Source: Streptomyces daqingensis
Lineage (GTDB): Bacteria > Actinomycetota > Actinomycetes > Streptomycetales > Streptomycetaceae
Length of the DNA: 64,000 nucleotides
Assembly: GCF_014645895.1 (NCBI RefSeq)
Contig: NZ_BMMP01000001.1
Coordinates: forward strand, 124,001-188,000
Direction: 5' to 3'
Shown: one piece after another, positions 32,238-41,004 of the stretch
Layout of the letters: each line of letters begins with the position of its first letter
Numbering within the stretch: position 1 is the first letter of the stretch
Program-made: the position numbers and the translations under genes
The notes under the pieces: model-generated
Told to the model about the DNA's origin: nothing
Databases searched by the model: none
What the model saw: only the letters and a program-made list of their open reading frames with translations

Positions 32238-33281
32238 GTGATCGTGTGGCTCAACGGCGCCTATGGCGCGGGCAAGACCACCGTGGCGCACGAACTGGCG
32301 GACCTGCTTCCGGGAAGCATGCTCTGCGAACCGGAGCTCATCGGTGCCGGACTGAGATGCGTGCTCCCCAAGGAGCGCCTCGCCCAGATCGACGACTTCC
32401 AGCAACTTCCGTCCTGGCGGCGGCTGGTGGCCGACACGGCTGCCGCGCTTCTCACGGAGGTCCCGGGCCCTCTGATCATTCCGATGACCCTGCTGCGGCA
32501 GGACTACCGGGACGAGATATTCGGCGCGCTCGCCGCCCGCCGCATTCCGGTCCAGCACGTGCTGCTCCACGCGGACGAAACGATCCTTCGGACCCGTCTG
32601 GAGCAACGCACGTACACGGACGGCCAGTCGGACACGGTCTGGTGCAGGGAGCAACTGCCCGCGTACCGAGCCGCACTCGACTGGCTCGGCGAGGACGCCC
32701 ACGCCGTGGAGACCTCCGGCCTCACGCCCCGCCAGACCGCCGAACGTGTCGCCGGCGCTCTGGACGAAGGCGCCGGGAGCCTGGACATCGTCCAGACACC
32801 GGAGCCGACGGCCGAGACCGTCGCGGCGGGGGTTCTCCTCTTCGACGAGCAGGGGCGGGTGCTGCTCGTCGACCCCACCTACAAGCCGTGCTGGGAGTTC
32901 CCCGGCGGCGTCGTCGAGCCCGGAGAGGCGCCCGCGGGGGCCGGAGTCCGCGAGGTGGCCGAGGAGTTGGGCCTCCAGCTGCGCATCGATCCCAGCCTGC
33001 TCGTCGCGGACTGGGAACCCCCGAAGCCGCCCGCCTACGGCGGACTGCGGCTCCTCTTCGACGGCGGGTCGCTCTCCGCCGACGAGATACGGCAACTGCT
33101 GCTGCCCAGTGCCGAGTTGAGGGCGTGGCGGTTCGTCACCGAGGAGCAGGCGGCCGAACTCCTGCCGCCCGCGCACCTGGAGCGGCTCAAGGGTGCGCTG
33201 CGTGCCCGCGAGACGGGGCATCCGCTCTACCTGGAGGCCGGCATCCCGGTCGGCGGCACGGCAGGCCGGGCCGCCGGGTAG
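32238..33281 (+). CDS. P-loop (TmrB-like) ATPase fused to a NUDIX hydrolase
   Basis: A 347-residue two-domain protein. The N-terminal domain (1-175) starts VIVWLNGAYGAGKTT with a Walker A at 7-15 and resembles the tunicamycin-resistance protein TmrB and small nucleotide kinases. The C-terminal domain is a NUDIX hydrolase: its box runs about 222-245, with GGVVEPGEAPAG then REVAEELGL, keeping the REVxEExG core. Nudix enzymes split nucleoside diphosphates linked to another group. A very good GAGGGGGA ribosome site sits 6 bases before GTG 32238. It stands alone; a drug-inactivation or nucleotide-salvage role is possible. Confidence 0.88.
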   Translation: MIVWLNGAYGAGKTTVAHELADLLPGSMLCEPELIGAGLRCVLPKERLAQIDDFQQLPSWRRLVADTAAALLTEVPGPLIIPMTLLRQDYRDEIFGALAARRIPVQHVLLHADETILRTRLEQRTYTDGQSDTVWCREQLPAYRAALDWLGEDAHAVETSGLTPRQTAERVAGALDEGAGSLDIVQTPEPTAETVAAGVLLFDEQGRVLLVDPTYKPCWEFPGGVVEPGEAPAGAGVREVAEELGLQLRIDPSLLVADWEPPKPPAYGGLRLLFDGGSLSADEIRQLLLPSAELRAWRFVTEEQAAELLPPAHLERLKGALRARETGHPLYLEAGIPVGGTAGRAAG

Positions 33282-33399
33282 CGGCCGCCACACGCAGAAG
33301 CCCTGCGGGCGGTGCGCAGCCGTTGCCCGCACCGCCCGCAGGGCCTTCGCCCGGCGCAACGCCGCCCCGCCCGCAGCACCGCCGCCGGCGGCAGGCGGC

Positions 33400-34797
33400 T
33401 CAGACGCGCTGCGCGTACCTCAGCAGGAACAGCGCCTCCGCGACGGACAGCCGCTCCAGCTCCTCGGGCGAGACGCTCTCGTTGACCGCGTGGATCTGCG
33501 CCTCCGGCTCGCTCAGGCCGATGAGCAGGAACTCCGCCCGCGGATAGAGGGAGGCGAGCGTGTCGCACAGCGGGATGGAGCCGCCCTGTCCCGCGATCTG
33601 CATCTCCTCGCCGTCGTAGGCGGCCCGCATCGCCTCGGCCATCGCCCGGTACGCCGGGCTCGACGTGTCGGCGCTGAACGGCTGCCCCTGGCCCGCCACT
33701 TCGATGGAGACCCGGGCGCCCCACGGCACGTGCGCCTCCAGATGGGAGACGAGCAGCGACGTCGCCTTCACCGTGTCCATGCCCGGCGGCACCCGCAGGC
33801 TCACCGCCGCCCGCGCGCTCGCCTGCACGGAGGCGGTGGCCGTGGCCACCGATGGGCAGTCGATTCCCAGCACCGTCACGGACGGGCGAGCCCAGATGCT
33901 CTCCGCGACGCTCCCCGAACCCGTCAGCCGCACCCCGTCCAGGACGCGGGCGTCCTTGCGGAAGTCGTCGGCCGGGTACTCCAGTCCGTCCCATCCGGCG
34001 TCCACCTCCATGCCGTCGATGACGGTGTTGCCCTCGGCGTCCCGGACGGAGTCGAGCATGCGGATCAGAGCGGCCAGCGCGTCGGGTGCCGCACCCCCGA
34101 ACTGGCCGGAGTGCAGGTTGCCTTCGAGGGTGTCCACCCGGACGTGCAGCATCGCCATGCCGCGCAGCGACGCGGTGACGGTCGGAAGGCCCACGCGGAA
34201 GTTGCCCGTGTCCCCGATGACGATCGTGTCGGCCGCCAGCAACTCCGGGTGCGCTTCCGCGTATTGCTGCAGCCCCTCGGTGCCCTGCTCCTCGGAGCCC
34301 TCAGCGATGAACTTCACGGTGACGGGCAACTCGCCCTGGGCGCGCAGCGCACGCAGCGCCAGCAGATGCATGACGATGCCGCCCTTGCAGTCCGCGGCGC
34401 CTCGCCCGTACCAGCGTCCGTTCCGTTCCGTTAGCTCGAACGGAGGCGTTTCCCAGGCGGATTCGTCCAGCGGCGGCTGCACGTCGTAGTGCCCGTAGAG
34501 CAGCACCGTGGGGGCGCCCTTCGGGCCCGGGATCATCCCGTAGACGCTCTGCGTGCCGTCGGGAGTGTCGAGCAGGGCGACGTCCTGGAAGCCTTCCTGA
34601 CGCAGCGTGGCGGCGACCCAGCTCGCGGCGCCCTCGCACTCGCTGACCGGGAACTGCGACGCGTCGGCCACCGAACGGAACGCCACCAGCTCGGCCAGCT
34701 CCGCCCTGGCCTGCGGCATGAGAGAGGCGACGGTGGCGGCCACGGCGTCCGTGTACGCGGCGTGCTCGTCGGCACCGGGGGCCGGCGTGAGTGTCAT
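33400..34797 (-). CDS. M20-family dipeptidase/peptidase
   Basis: A 465-residue di-zinc exopeptidase. The metal site motifs are YGHYDVQPP (first His, with catalytic Asp two residues on), GRGAADCKGG (bridging Asp), EGSEEQGT (catalytic Glu-Glu) and the C-terminal IHAVNESVS (His). The lid domain between holds GMAMLHVRVDTLEGNLHSG. It is cytoplasmic and probably cleaves dipeptides such as carnosine-like or cysteinylglycine. AAGGAG lies 7 bases before ATG 34797. It is divergent from the FAD-dependent reductase gene. Confidence 0.95.
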   Translation of the reverse strand: MTLTPAPGADEHAAYTDAVAATVASLMPQARAELAELVAFRSVADASQFPVSECEGAASWVAATLRQEGFQDVALLDTPDGTQSVYGMIPGPKGAPTVLLYGHYDVQPPLDESAWETPPFELTERNGRWYGRGAADCKGGIVMHLLALRALRAQGELPVTVKFIAEGSEEQGTEGLQQYAEAHPELLAADTIVIGDTGNFRVGLPTVTASLRGMAMLHVRVDTLEGNLHSGQFGGAAPDALAALIRMLDSVRDAEGNTVIDGMEVDAGWDGLEYPADDFRKDARVLDGVRLTGSGSVAESIWARPSVTVLGIDCPSVATATASVQASARAAVSLRVPPGMDTVKATSLLVSHLEAHVPWGARVSIEVAGQGQPFSADTSSPAYRAMAEAMRAAYDGEEMQIAGQGGSIPLCDTLASLYPRAEFLLIGLSEPEAQIHAVNESVSPEELERLSVAEALFLLRYAQRV

Positions 34798-34966
34798 GGA
34801 AGGCTCCTTGTGGGGGCGGTGTCGGACTCCCGGATGCGCGGTCCGTGTGCGGTGCGCGCGCACGAGAAGTCAGAAGCCGATCCTCCCACAGGGGGACGCG
34901 CCGGGGCCGAGCCGTAGGATGCGGTCGGCAACGCAAAGACGAGGTCGAGCGGAGCGGAAGGACATC

Positions 34967-36286
34967 GTGAGCAGCGAGGACGCAGCCGGGGCAGAGGGCC
35001 GGGGCGGGAACGGGCGCGCGGAGGAGGTCCCGGGCTCCGGGGAGCCGGCACCGGAAGGCGGCCAGGACGCACGGAGCACGGACGCGGCGGCCGCCCCGGA
35101 CGGCGGGGACGAACCCGTCTGGGACGTGGTCGTCGTCGGTGCGGGACCCGCCGGTGCCTCGGCCGCGTACGCGGCCGCGGTCGCGGGACGCCGGGTGCTG
35201 CTGCTGGAGAAGGCGGAGCTGCCCCGCTACAAGACGTGCGGCGGCGGCATCATCGGCCCCTCGCGCGACGCGCTGCCTCCCGGCTTCGAACTCCCCCTGC
35301 GGGACCGCGTGCACGCGGTCACCTTCTCGCTCAACGGCCGCATGGCCCGCACCCGCCGCTCCCGGCACATGCTCTTCGGGCTGGTCAACCGCTCGGACCT
35401 CGACCACAGGCTGGTCGAGCACGCGGTCAAGGCGGGCGCCACCGTACGCACGGGCGTGAGCGTCTCGCGCGTCGAGCAGCACGGGCCGGCGGTGCCGGAC
35501 CGCCGCACGGTGGCCGTCGTCCTGTCCGGCGAGGAGCGGCCGGTACTGGCCCGCGCAGTGGTCGGAGCGGACGGAAGTGCCAGCCGCATAGGGGCACATG
35601 TCGGCGTGAAGATGGAACAGGTCGACCTCGGCCTGGAGGCGGAGGTGCCGGTCCCCGAGAGTGTCGCCGAGGACTGGGCGGGACGGGTGCTGATCGACTG
35701 GGGCCCCCTGCCCGGCAGTTACGGCTGGGTCTTCCCCAAGGGCGACACCCTCACCGTCGGTGTCATCTCGGCACGTGGTGAAGGGGCCGCGACCAAGCGG
35801 TACTTGGAGGACTTCGTGGGACGGCTCGGGCTCGCCGGCTTCGAACCCCACATCTCCTCGGGCCACTTGACCCGCTGCCGCGCCGATGACTCTCCGCTCT
35901 CCCGCGGCCGGGTGCTGGTCTGCGGGGACGCGGCCGGGCTGCTCGAACCGTGGACGAGGGAAGGCATCTCCTTCGCCCTGCGTTCCGGACGCCTGGCCGG
36001 AGAGTGGGCGGTGCGCGTCGCCGAGGCGCACGACGCGGTGGAGGCCCGGCGGCAGGCGCTGAACTACGCGTTCGCCATCAAGGCGGGGCTGGGCGTGGAG
36101 ATGGGCGTCGGACGGCGGATGCTCAACGTCTTCGCCCGCCGCCCCGGAATGCTCCACGCGGCGCTCACGGGGTTCCGTCCGGCGTGGAACGTCTTCGCAC
36201 GGTTCGCGCGAGGAGCGACGTCGCTGGCCGAGGTCGTACGGACGAACGCGGTGGCGCGGCGGGCTCTGGAGACGCTGGACCGGTAG
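34967..36286 (+). CDS. geranylgeranyl reductase-family FAD-dependent oxidoreductase
   Basis: A 439-residue flavoprotein. After about 55 acidic, disordered residues the FAD-binding GAGPAGASAAYAAA begins, followed by LPRYKTCGGGI, GADGSASRIG (the DG motif) and GRVLVCGDAAGLLEPWTREGISFALRSG, the second FAD motif. Family members reduce isoprenoid double bonds in quinones, carotenoids or lipids. GTG 34967 with GGAAGGA upstream is used. A hairpin follows at 36310-36329. Confidence 0.92.
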   Translation: MSSEDAAGAEGRGGNGRAEEVPGSGEPAPEGGQDARSTDAAAAPDGGDEPVWDVVVVGAGPAGASAAYAAAVAGRRVLLLEKAELPRYKTCGGGIIGPSRDALPPGFELPLRDRVHAVTFSLNGRMARTRRSRHMLFGLVNRSDLDHRLVEHAVKAGATVRTGVSVSRVEQHGPAVPDRRTVAVVLSGEERPVLARAVVGADGSASRIGAHVGVKMEQVDLGLEAEVPVPESVAEDWAGRVLIDWGPLPGSYGWVFPKGDTLTVGVISARGEGAATKRYLEDFVGRLGLAGFEPHISSGHLTRCRADDSPLSRGRVLVCGDAAGLLEPWTREGISFALRSGRLAGEWAVRVAEAHDAVEARRQALNYAFAIKAGLGVEMGVGRRMLNVFARRPGMLHAALTGFRPAWNVFARFARGATSLAEVVRTNAVARRALETLDR

Positions 36287-36637
36287 TCCGGGGTTCTTCA
36301 GTCAGGGGCTCGGCCGCCTGTGCGGCCGACTTCGTTCAGCCGGTGGCCGGAAGACGGGCAGCGCCGTATCCCCGGGGGGAGCACCGGGGGTGGGGCGTCG
36401 GGAAGTGGTGCCTCCGGGGCGGGCAACCGAGGGCGGTGCGCGCTCTGCTGACGCACAGCCGGGGAGGCCGCCCCCTCCGCGCACTGAGCGCCGTCGGGGC
36501 CGGCCCTCGTGGGCACGGCGGGGCGGCGTCGAGCTCCGGGCATCGCCGGCACGGCAGCCGCGCGGGGGGCCACGCATCGGGGGCCCTGCCGCGTTGCGGG
36601 GCCGCCGTCCGTACCGGTGCAGGCGGCCCCGTCGGGC
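36287..36637. other. 351-base convergent intergenic region
   Basis: Between the FAD-reductase and nitroreductase stops. Apart from the hairpin at 36310-36329 I see no gene; open frames here are Arg/Pro-rich and have no coding bias. Confidence 0.5.
36310..36329 (+). terminator. terminator hairpin after the FAD-reductase gene
   Basis: TCGGCCGC and GCGGCCGA arms (8 bp) around CTGT, 24 bases after the stop, followed by CTTCGTT. Confidence 0.55.
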
Positions 36638-37087
36638 TCAGTCCGCGGTGATGCGGAATACGGGGTACTTCGGGGCGGCGGCGAGGAGTTCGGCGTCCGA
36701 CGACTCGGCGCTGAGTCCCTTGAAGAACGCGCCGACCTCCCAGCTCCACTTCTTGATGTAGGCGCGCAGCACCACGGGCTTCTCCTCGTCGCGGAGCTCG
36801 ACGGCCCGGAAGGTCTCGACGCTCTTGCCCTTGCGCAACTCGCCCCCGCCCGCGGCACGCATGTTGTGCGTCCACTGCACGTGACCGCGGGGAGCCACCA
36901 GGTACCGCTCGCCGTCGAGGGGGAGCGGGTTGACGGGGGTCGTGCGCCACTCGCCGGTCTTGCGGCCGCGGACGGCGAGGACGCGGGAGCCCGCGAGGCT
37001 TACGTTCCGCCGGGCCAGCCAGGCGACGGTGGGGTTGAGGACCTTGCGCGTGAAGCCGTCCGGCTTGACGAAGTGGGCAGTGGTCAT
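36638..37087 (-). CDS. deazaflavin (F420)-dependent nitroreductase-family protein
   Basis: A 149-residue DDN-like split-barrel protein: TVAWLARRNVSLAGSRVLAV then GRKTGEWRTTPVNPLPLDGERYLVAPRGHVQW and NMRAAGGGELRKGK, typical of F420H2-dependent oxidoreductases. Such enzymes reduce nitro groups or enones. ATG 37087 has GAAGGAAA upstream; the frame is open to 37210 but that would run into the operator region. The divergent TetR gene and three operator-like sites upstream indicate that this gene is its target. Confidence 0.88.
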   Translation of the reverse strand: MTTAHFVKPDGFTRKVLNPTVAWLARRNVSLAGSRVLAVRGRKTGEWRTTPVNPLPLDGERYLVAPRGHVQWTHNMRAAGGGELRKGKSVETFRAVELRDEEKPVVLRAYIKKWSWEVGAFFKGLSAESSDAELLAAAPKYPVFRITAD

Positions 37088-37189
37088 GGCGGTTTCCTTC
37101 GTGCATGAGGGCTGCCGGTGGCGGCGGCTGACGAGGTCTAGGCGGAGCTGGGCGAGCCGGCTCGAGCCGGCGAAGCACTGAACCGATTC

Positions 37190-37256
37190 GAGAGCACTGC
37201 TCTCATTCAAGAGCAGTGTTGCACGGGCGGTGCACTAAAACAAGAGCAGTGCTCTC
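37190..37256. promoter_or_regulatory. three-site operator array for the divergent TetR/nitroreductase pair
   Basis: Site 1 is GAGAGCACTGCTCTC, a near-perfect 15-bp palindrome (37190-37204). Site 3, AAGAGCAGTGCTCTC, is at 37242-37256 (13-bp core palindrome). Between them AAGAGCAGTGTT (37209-37220) is a half-degenerate copy. Site spacing (33 bp between the last two) is close to whole helical turns. The array lies between the two divergent starts and overlaps where promoters should be. Confidence 0.75.
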
Positions 37257-37297
37257 GTTCTTGGTCAGTGCTCCGCCAAGCTGGCACACTGACCCCC

Positions 37298-38080
37298 ATG
37301 ACCAAGATCCAGGGCGCGCGGGAGCGGGCACGCGGTGAGATCACCACAGCCATCAAGGACGAGGCACGTCGGCAGCTCGCGGCGCACGGCGCGGCCAAGC
37401 TCTCCCTGCGCGCCGTGGCACGCGAGTTGGGCATGGTCTCCTCGGCGCTCTACCGCTACTTCCCCAACCGGGACGACCTGCTCACCGCACTGATCACCGA
37501 CTCCTACGACGCCCTGGGCGCCGCCGCGGAGGCGGCCCTCGCTCATTCTGCCGAGCAAGGCGACGCCCACCTCGCCCGCTGGCAGGCGGTGTGCCGCGCC
37601 GTCCGCGGATGGGCTCTCGACCACCCGCACGAGTACGCGCTCATCTACGGCTCACCCGTCCCGGGCTACGCGGCGCCCGAGACCACCACCGGCCCCGCGG
37701 CACGGGCGGCCCTGACCCTCATCACGATCGCGGCGGACGCGTATGCGGCCGGCGCCCTGCGCGTCCCCGGCGCGACGGAAGACCGCTGTGCCGGCCCTGG
37801 TGCCGGCTTCCCCGCCGCATCCGCCGGTCCGGGGCCTGACCCCTCGGTGCCCCTCCCTGCCGCACCCGCGCCCGTCCTGGTCGACACCCGCGACCTGACG
37901 GAGCGGCTCGACGTGGCCCTCCCTGCTGCGGCCATGGCCCAACTAGCCGCGGTCTGGGCCCAGTTGTTCGGCCTGCTGAGCTTCGAGCTGTTCGGGCAGT
38001 TCGACGGCGTCATCGCGGCGAGGGACGAGTTCTTCGATCACGCGGTGGTGGGACTGGCAAGGACGGCCGGCCTCGTCTGA
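37298..38080 (+). CDS. TetR-family transcriptional regulator (WHG-domain type)
   Basis: A 260-residue regulator. The helix-turn-helix is LRAVARELGMVSSALYRYFPNRDDLLTALI in the first 75 residues, cut here by position 40-70. The ligand domain includes GWALDHPHEYALIYGSPVPGY, typical of TetR proteins with the WHG domain. An Ala/Pro-rich insertion lies near 165-200. TTGGTC (37261-37266), 18 bases and CACACT (37285-37290) form a possible promoter that would start transcription at the ATG, a leaderless message. It is probably autoregulated through the adjacent operator array. Confidence 0.9.
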   Translation: MTKIQGARERARGEITTAIKDEARRQLAAHGAAKLSLRAVARELGMVSSALYRYFPNRDDLLTALITDSYDALGAAAEAALAHSAEQGDAHLARWQAVCRAVRGWALDHPHEYALIYGSPVPGYAAPETTTGPAARAALTLITIAADAYAAGALRVPGATEDRCAGPGAGFPAASAGPGPDPSVPLPAAPAPVLVDTRDLTERLDVALPAAAMAQLAAVWAQLFGLLSFELFGQFDGVIAARDEFFDHAVVGLARTAGLV

Positions 38081-38536
38081 ACGGTCCCGGCCGGCCCTCC
38101 CGCCCGGATACCACCGGCACCGGGTCGAGGCTTCTTCCCGGAGCGGCCGGACCAGGGTGCCCCAACCCCCGCCCGCCCACCGGCCCCTTTCCGGCCGCGC
38201 CCCAGCCCCTACCGTGACCGCTCGCCGGGGGCAGGGAGGACGCCCTCTCGCGGCTGACTCGACCACGGCCGCTCCCGGCTAACGGTGCGAGGCATTGAAC
38301 GTTCCCCGTCTGCTCCGCGGCCGAGGCCTCCCCGGTGCTTCGAGCGGCGGCGCGAGAGGGGCGCACACGGCCCCCGCGCACGGCGCTGACATCGGCGGGA
38401 AAGAAATGTATGCGCTTCCAATTTTCTGGGCACGTTTGCTCTCGATGCATCCGCCGTCAGTGTGGCCGGGGCTCCGCGCCCCGTACGGCCAGGCGGCCGG
38501 TGCACCGGTCGTCACGTCCGTCGAAGGAGCCATCGA
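38081..38536. other. 456-base upstream region of the beta-glucosidase gene
   Basis: No gene with coding bias. The stretch 38400-38450 is clearly AT-richer than its surroundings and contains TGTATGCGCTTCCA at 38407-38420, whose right half resembles LacI-family sites (GCGCTTCCA). It probably holds the regulated promoter of the GH3 gene. Confidence 0.45.
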
Positions 38537-40885
38537 GTGGCCGAAAACCTCAGCCGTCGCAGCGTGTCCAGGGCATCCGCGGGTGCCTCAGCCCTCGCTA
38601 CGTCCGCGTCCGTCCCACCGCTCACGGCCACTCCCGCGGCGGACGCCCCCGCCACCGGAGGGGCTGCCGCCGACGGAGGCCCCGCGCCCCGGCCGGCAGG
38701 CCCCCAAAGCGCCGAGAGCCACGAGAGGACCGAGCAGCGCGTCCGCGAGCTGCTGGCGCGGATGACCGTCGAGGAGAAGTTCGGGCAGCTCCAGCAGCTG
38801 ACCTGGAATCCCGACACCGGCCCCGGCGAAGGGCAGAACGAGCAGGCTACCGTGGCCGCGGCCGAAGGACGGCTGGGCTCCGTCCTCAACATCACCGGCG
38901 CCAAGGAGTGCAACGCCCTCCAGCGTCACGCCGTCGAGGAGTCCCGCCTGGGCATTCCGCTCATCTTCGGCCTCGACGTCATCCACGGTTACCTGACGAC
39001 GTTCCCCGTGCCCCTCGCCCAGGGCGCGAGCTTCGACCCCGAGGTCGTCACGCGCGACGCCGAGGTGAGCGCACGGGAGGCCGCCTCCTGGGGCGTGCAC
39101 TGGACCTTCTCGCCGATGGCGGACGTCAGTCACGAGCCGCGCTGGGGCAGGGTCGCCGAGGGAAACGGCGAAGACCCTTACCTGACCGCGCAGTTGGCGG
39201 CCGCCAAGGTGCGGGGCTACCAGGGCGAGGACTACTCGGCCGACGGACGGCTGGCAGCGTGCGTCAAGCACTTCGTGGGCTACGGCTTCCCCGAGGGCGG
39301 CCGGGACTACAACACCGTCGACATCTCCGAACGGCGCCTCAGGGACGTGGCGCTGCCGCCGTTCAAAGCCGCGGTGGACGCCGGTGTCGCTACTGTGATG
39401 GCGGCCTTCAACACCGTCAACGGCGTGCCGGCGCACGCCAATCCGCACACGCTCACCCGCATCCTCCACGAGGAGCTGGGTTTCGACGGCTTCGTCGTCG
39501 GTGACTACAACGGCGTGCAGGAGCTGATCCCGCACGGCGTCGCCGCGGACGGTGCCGACGCGGCACGCCTCGCGCTGGGCGCCGGTGTCGACATGGAGAT
39601 GGTCAGCACGACGTACGCCGAGCACGGCAAGGAGCTCCTGGAAGCGGGCAGGATCGACCCGCGGCGGCTGGACGACGCCGTCGCCCGCATCCTCCGCGTC
39701 AAGGTGCGGCTGGGGCTCTTCGAGAACCCCTACACAGACGAGGACGGGCAGATCGCCGAACCGACCGCGGCGGCCCGCCGTCACGCACGGGAGACGGCGG
39801 CGTCCTGCGCGGTCCTGCTCAAGAACGAGGGCCGCACCCTGCCCTTGAGCAAGGACACGCCCTCCCTTGCCGTCGTCGGTCCCCTGGGCGACGACACCAA
39901 GGAGTTGCACGGCACGTGGGCGGGACCGGGATCCAGGATGTTCCCCGCCGTCTCCGTGCTGGAGGGGATCGAGAAGGCGGCTCCCGGTGCGAAGGTGACG
40001 TTCGCGAGCGGCTGCGACGTCACCGGCAGCGGGACCGGCGGACTCGCCGAAGCGGTGGCCGCGGTGGAGGCGTCGGACGCCGCGGTCGTCGTCGTGGGGG
40101 AGAAGGCAGGTCACAGCGGTGAGGCGGCGGTCCGCAGCGACATCGCGCTGCCCGGCGTGCAGGAGGAGCTGATCCGGCGGGTCGCGGAGACGGGCAAGCC
40201 GTTCGCCGTCGTGGTGCTCGCGGGGCGGCCCCTCGCTCTTTCGGGAGTGGCCGAGCAGGCCCCGGCGCTCCTCTACGCCTGGCATCCCGGCATCGAGGGG
40301 GGCAACGCGGTGGCGGACCTGCTCTTCGGCGACGTGGCTCCCGGCGGCAAACTCCCCGCCACGCTGCCGCGGACGGTGGGCCAGACCGCCGTGTACTACG
40401 GGCACGAGAACACCGGACGCCCCTATTCACCGGACGACCCCTACACCTCCAAGTACCTCGACCTGCCCCACGGCCCGCTGTTCCCCTTCGGGCACGGCCT
40501 GGCCTACACCACTTTCCGCTTCTCGGGCCTGGAGTTGAGCGAGAAGAGCGTGAGCGCCCGGGCCGTGCGGGAAGGACGTGCCACGGTCATGGCCTCCGTG
40601 ACGGTCGAGAACACCGGGGACCGTAAGGGCGACGAGGTGGCCCAGCTGTACGTCCGCGACAAGGTCGCCAGCCTCGCCCAGCCCGTCCGGCGGCTGCGGG
40701 GGTTCGAGCGGATGACGCTCGAAGAGGGCGAGCGCCGGACCGTCACCTTCGAACTCGGAGCGTCGGACCTCGGCTTCCACACCAACGATCCGCGCGGCGA
40801 ACTGCTCGTCGAACCGGGCGAGTTCGAGATCTACGCGGGCGGCAGCTCGGAGGCGGAACTGCACACGACGCTGACGCTCACCTGA
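38537..40885 (+). CDS. glycoside hydrolase family 3 beta-glucosidase (BglX-like)
   Basis: A 782-residue GH3 enzyme. Domain 1 (about 75-385) has the typical LARMTVEEKFGQLQQL, PLIFGLDVIHGY, EPRWGRVAEGNGEDP, CVKHFVGYG and the nucleophile Asp near 322 in FVVGDYNGVQ. Domain 2 follows (LLKNEGRTLPL, VVVVGEKAGHSGE), and the C-terminus is a fibronectin III-like domain (VTVENTGDRKGDEVAQLYV). The first 30 residues have an Arg-Arg pair and Ala-rich stretch that may be a poor Tat signal. AAGGAG lies 7-8 bases before GTG 38537. It probably degrades beta-glucosides, and may be exported. Confidence 0.94.
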   Translation: MAENLSRRSVSRASAGASALATSASVPPLTATPAADAPATGGAAADGGPAPRPAGPQSAESHERTEQRVRELLARMTVEEKFGQLQQLTWNPDTGPGEGQNEQATVAAAEGRLGSVLNITGAKECNALQRHAVEESRLGIPLIFGLDVIHGYLTTFPVPLAQGASFDPEVVTRDAEVSAREAASWGVHWTFSPMADVSHEPRWGRVAEGNGEDPYLTAQLAAAKVRGYQGEDYSADGRLAACVKHFVGYGFPEGGRDYNTVDISERRLRDVALPPFKAAVDAGVATVMAAFNTVNGVPAHANPHTLTRILHEELGFDGFVVGDYNGVQELIPHGVAADGADAARLALGAGVDMEMVSTTYAEHGKELLEAGRIDPRRLDDAVARILRVKVRLGLFENPYTDEDGQIAEPTAAARRHARETAASCAVLLKNEGRTLPLSKDTPSLAVVGPLGDDTKELHGTWAGPGSRMFPAVSVLEGIEKAAPGAKVTFASGCDVTGSGTGGLAEAVAAVEASDAAVVVVGEKAGHSGEAAVRSDIALPGVQEELIRRVAETGKPFAVVVLAGRPLALSGVAEQAPALLYAWHPGIEGGNAVADLLFGDVAPGGKLPATLPRTVGQTAVYYGHENTGRPYSPDDPYTSKYLDLPHGPLFPFGHGLAYTTFRFSGLELSEKSVSARAVREGRATVMASVTVENTGDRKGDEVAQLYVRDKVASLAQPVRRLRGFERMTLEEGERRTVTFELGASDLGFHTNDPRGELLVEPGEFEIYAGGSSEAELHTTLTLT

Positions 40886-40890
40886 GACGG

Positions 40891-40951
40891 CGGGCCGCGC
40901 TGTCCACCCCTGACCGGACCCGGGGCGTGGACAGTGCGGCGCCGCGGCCCG
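40891..40951 (+). terminator. terminator of the beta-glucosidase gene
   Basis: A long hairpin beginning 5 bases after the stop: outer 9-bp arms 40891-40899 and 40943-40951, and inner 8-bp arms CTGTCCAC (40900-40907) and GTGGACAG (40927-40934), with an asymmetric internal loop. Confidence 0.72.
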
Positions 40952-41004
40952 CCCGCGCCTCCGGCGCTCGCCCCAGGCCCCGGCAGCGCTGTCCGCCTCT
41001 CCCG

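Noticed and set aside
32238-33281. Two separate genes for the P-loop and NUDIX domains
   Set aside because: The reading frame is continuous with even codon bias and there is no start with a ribosome site between the domains.
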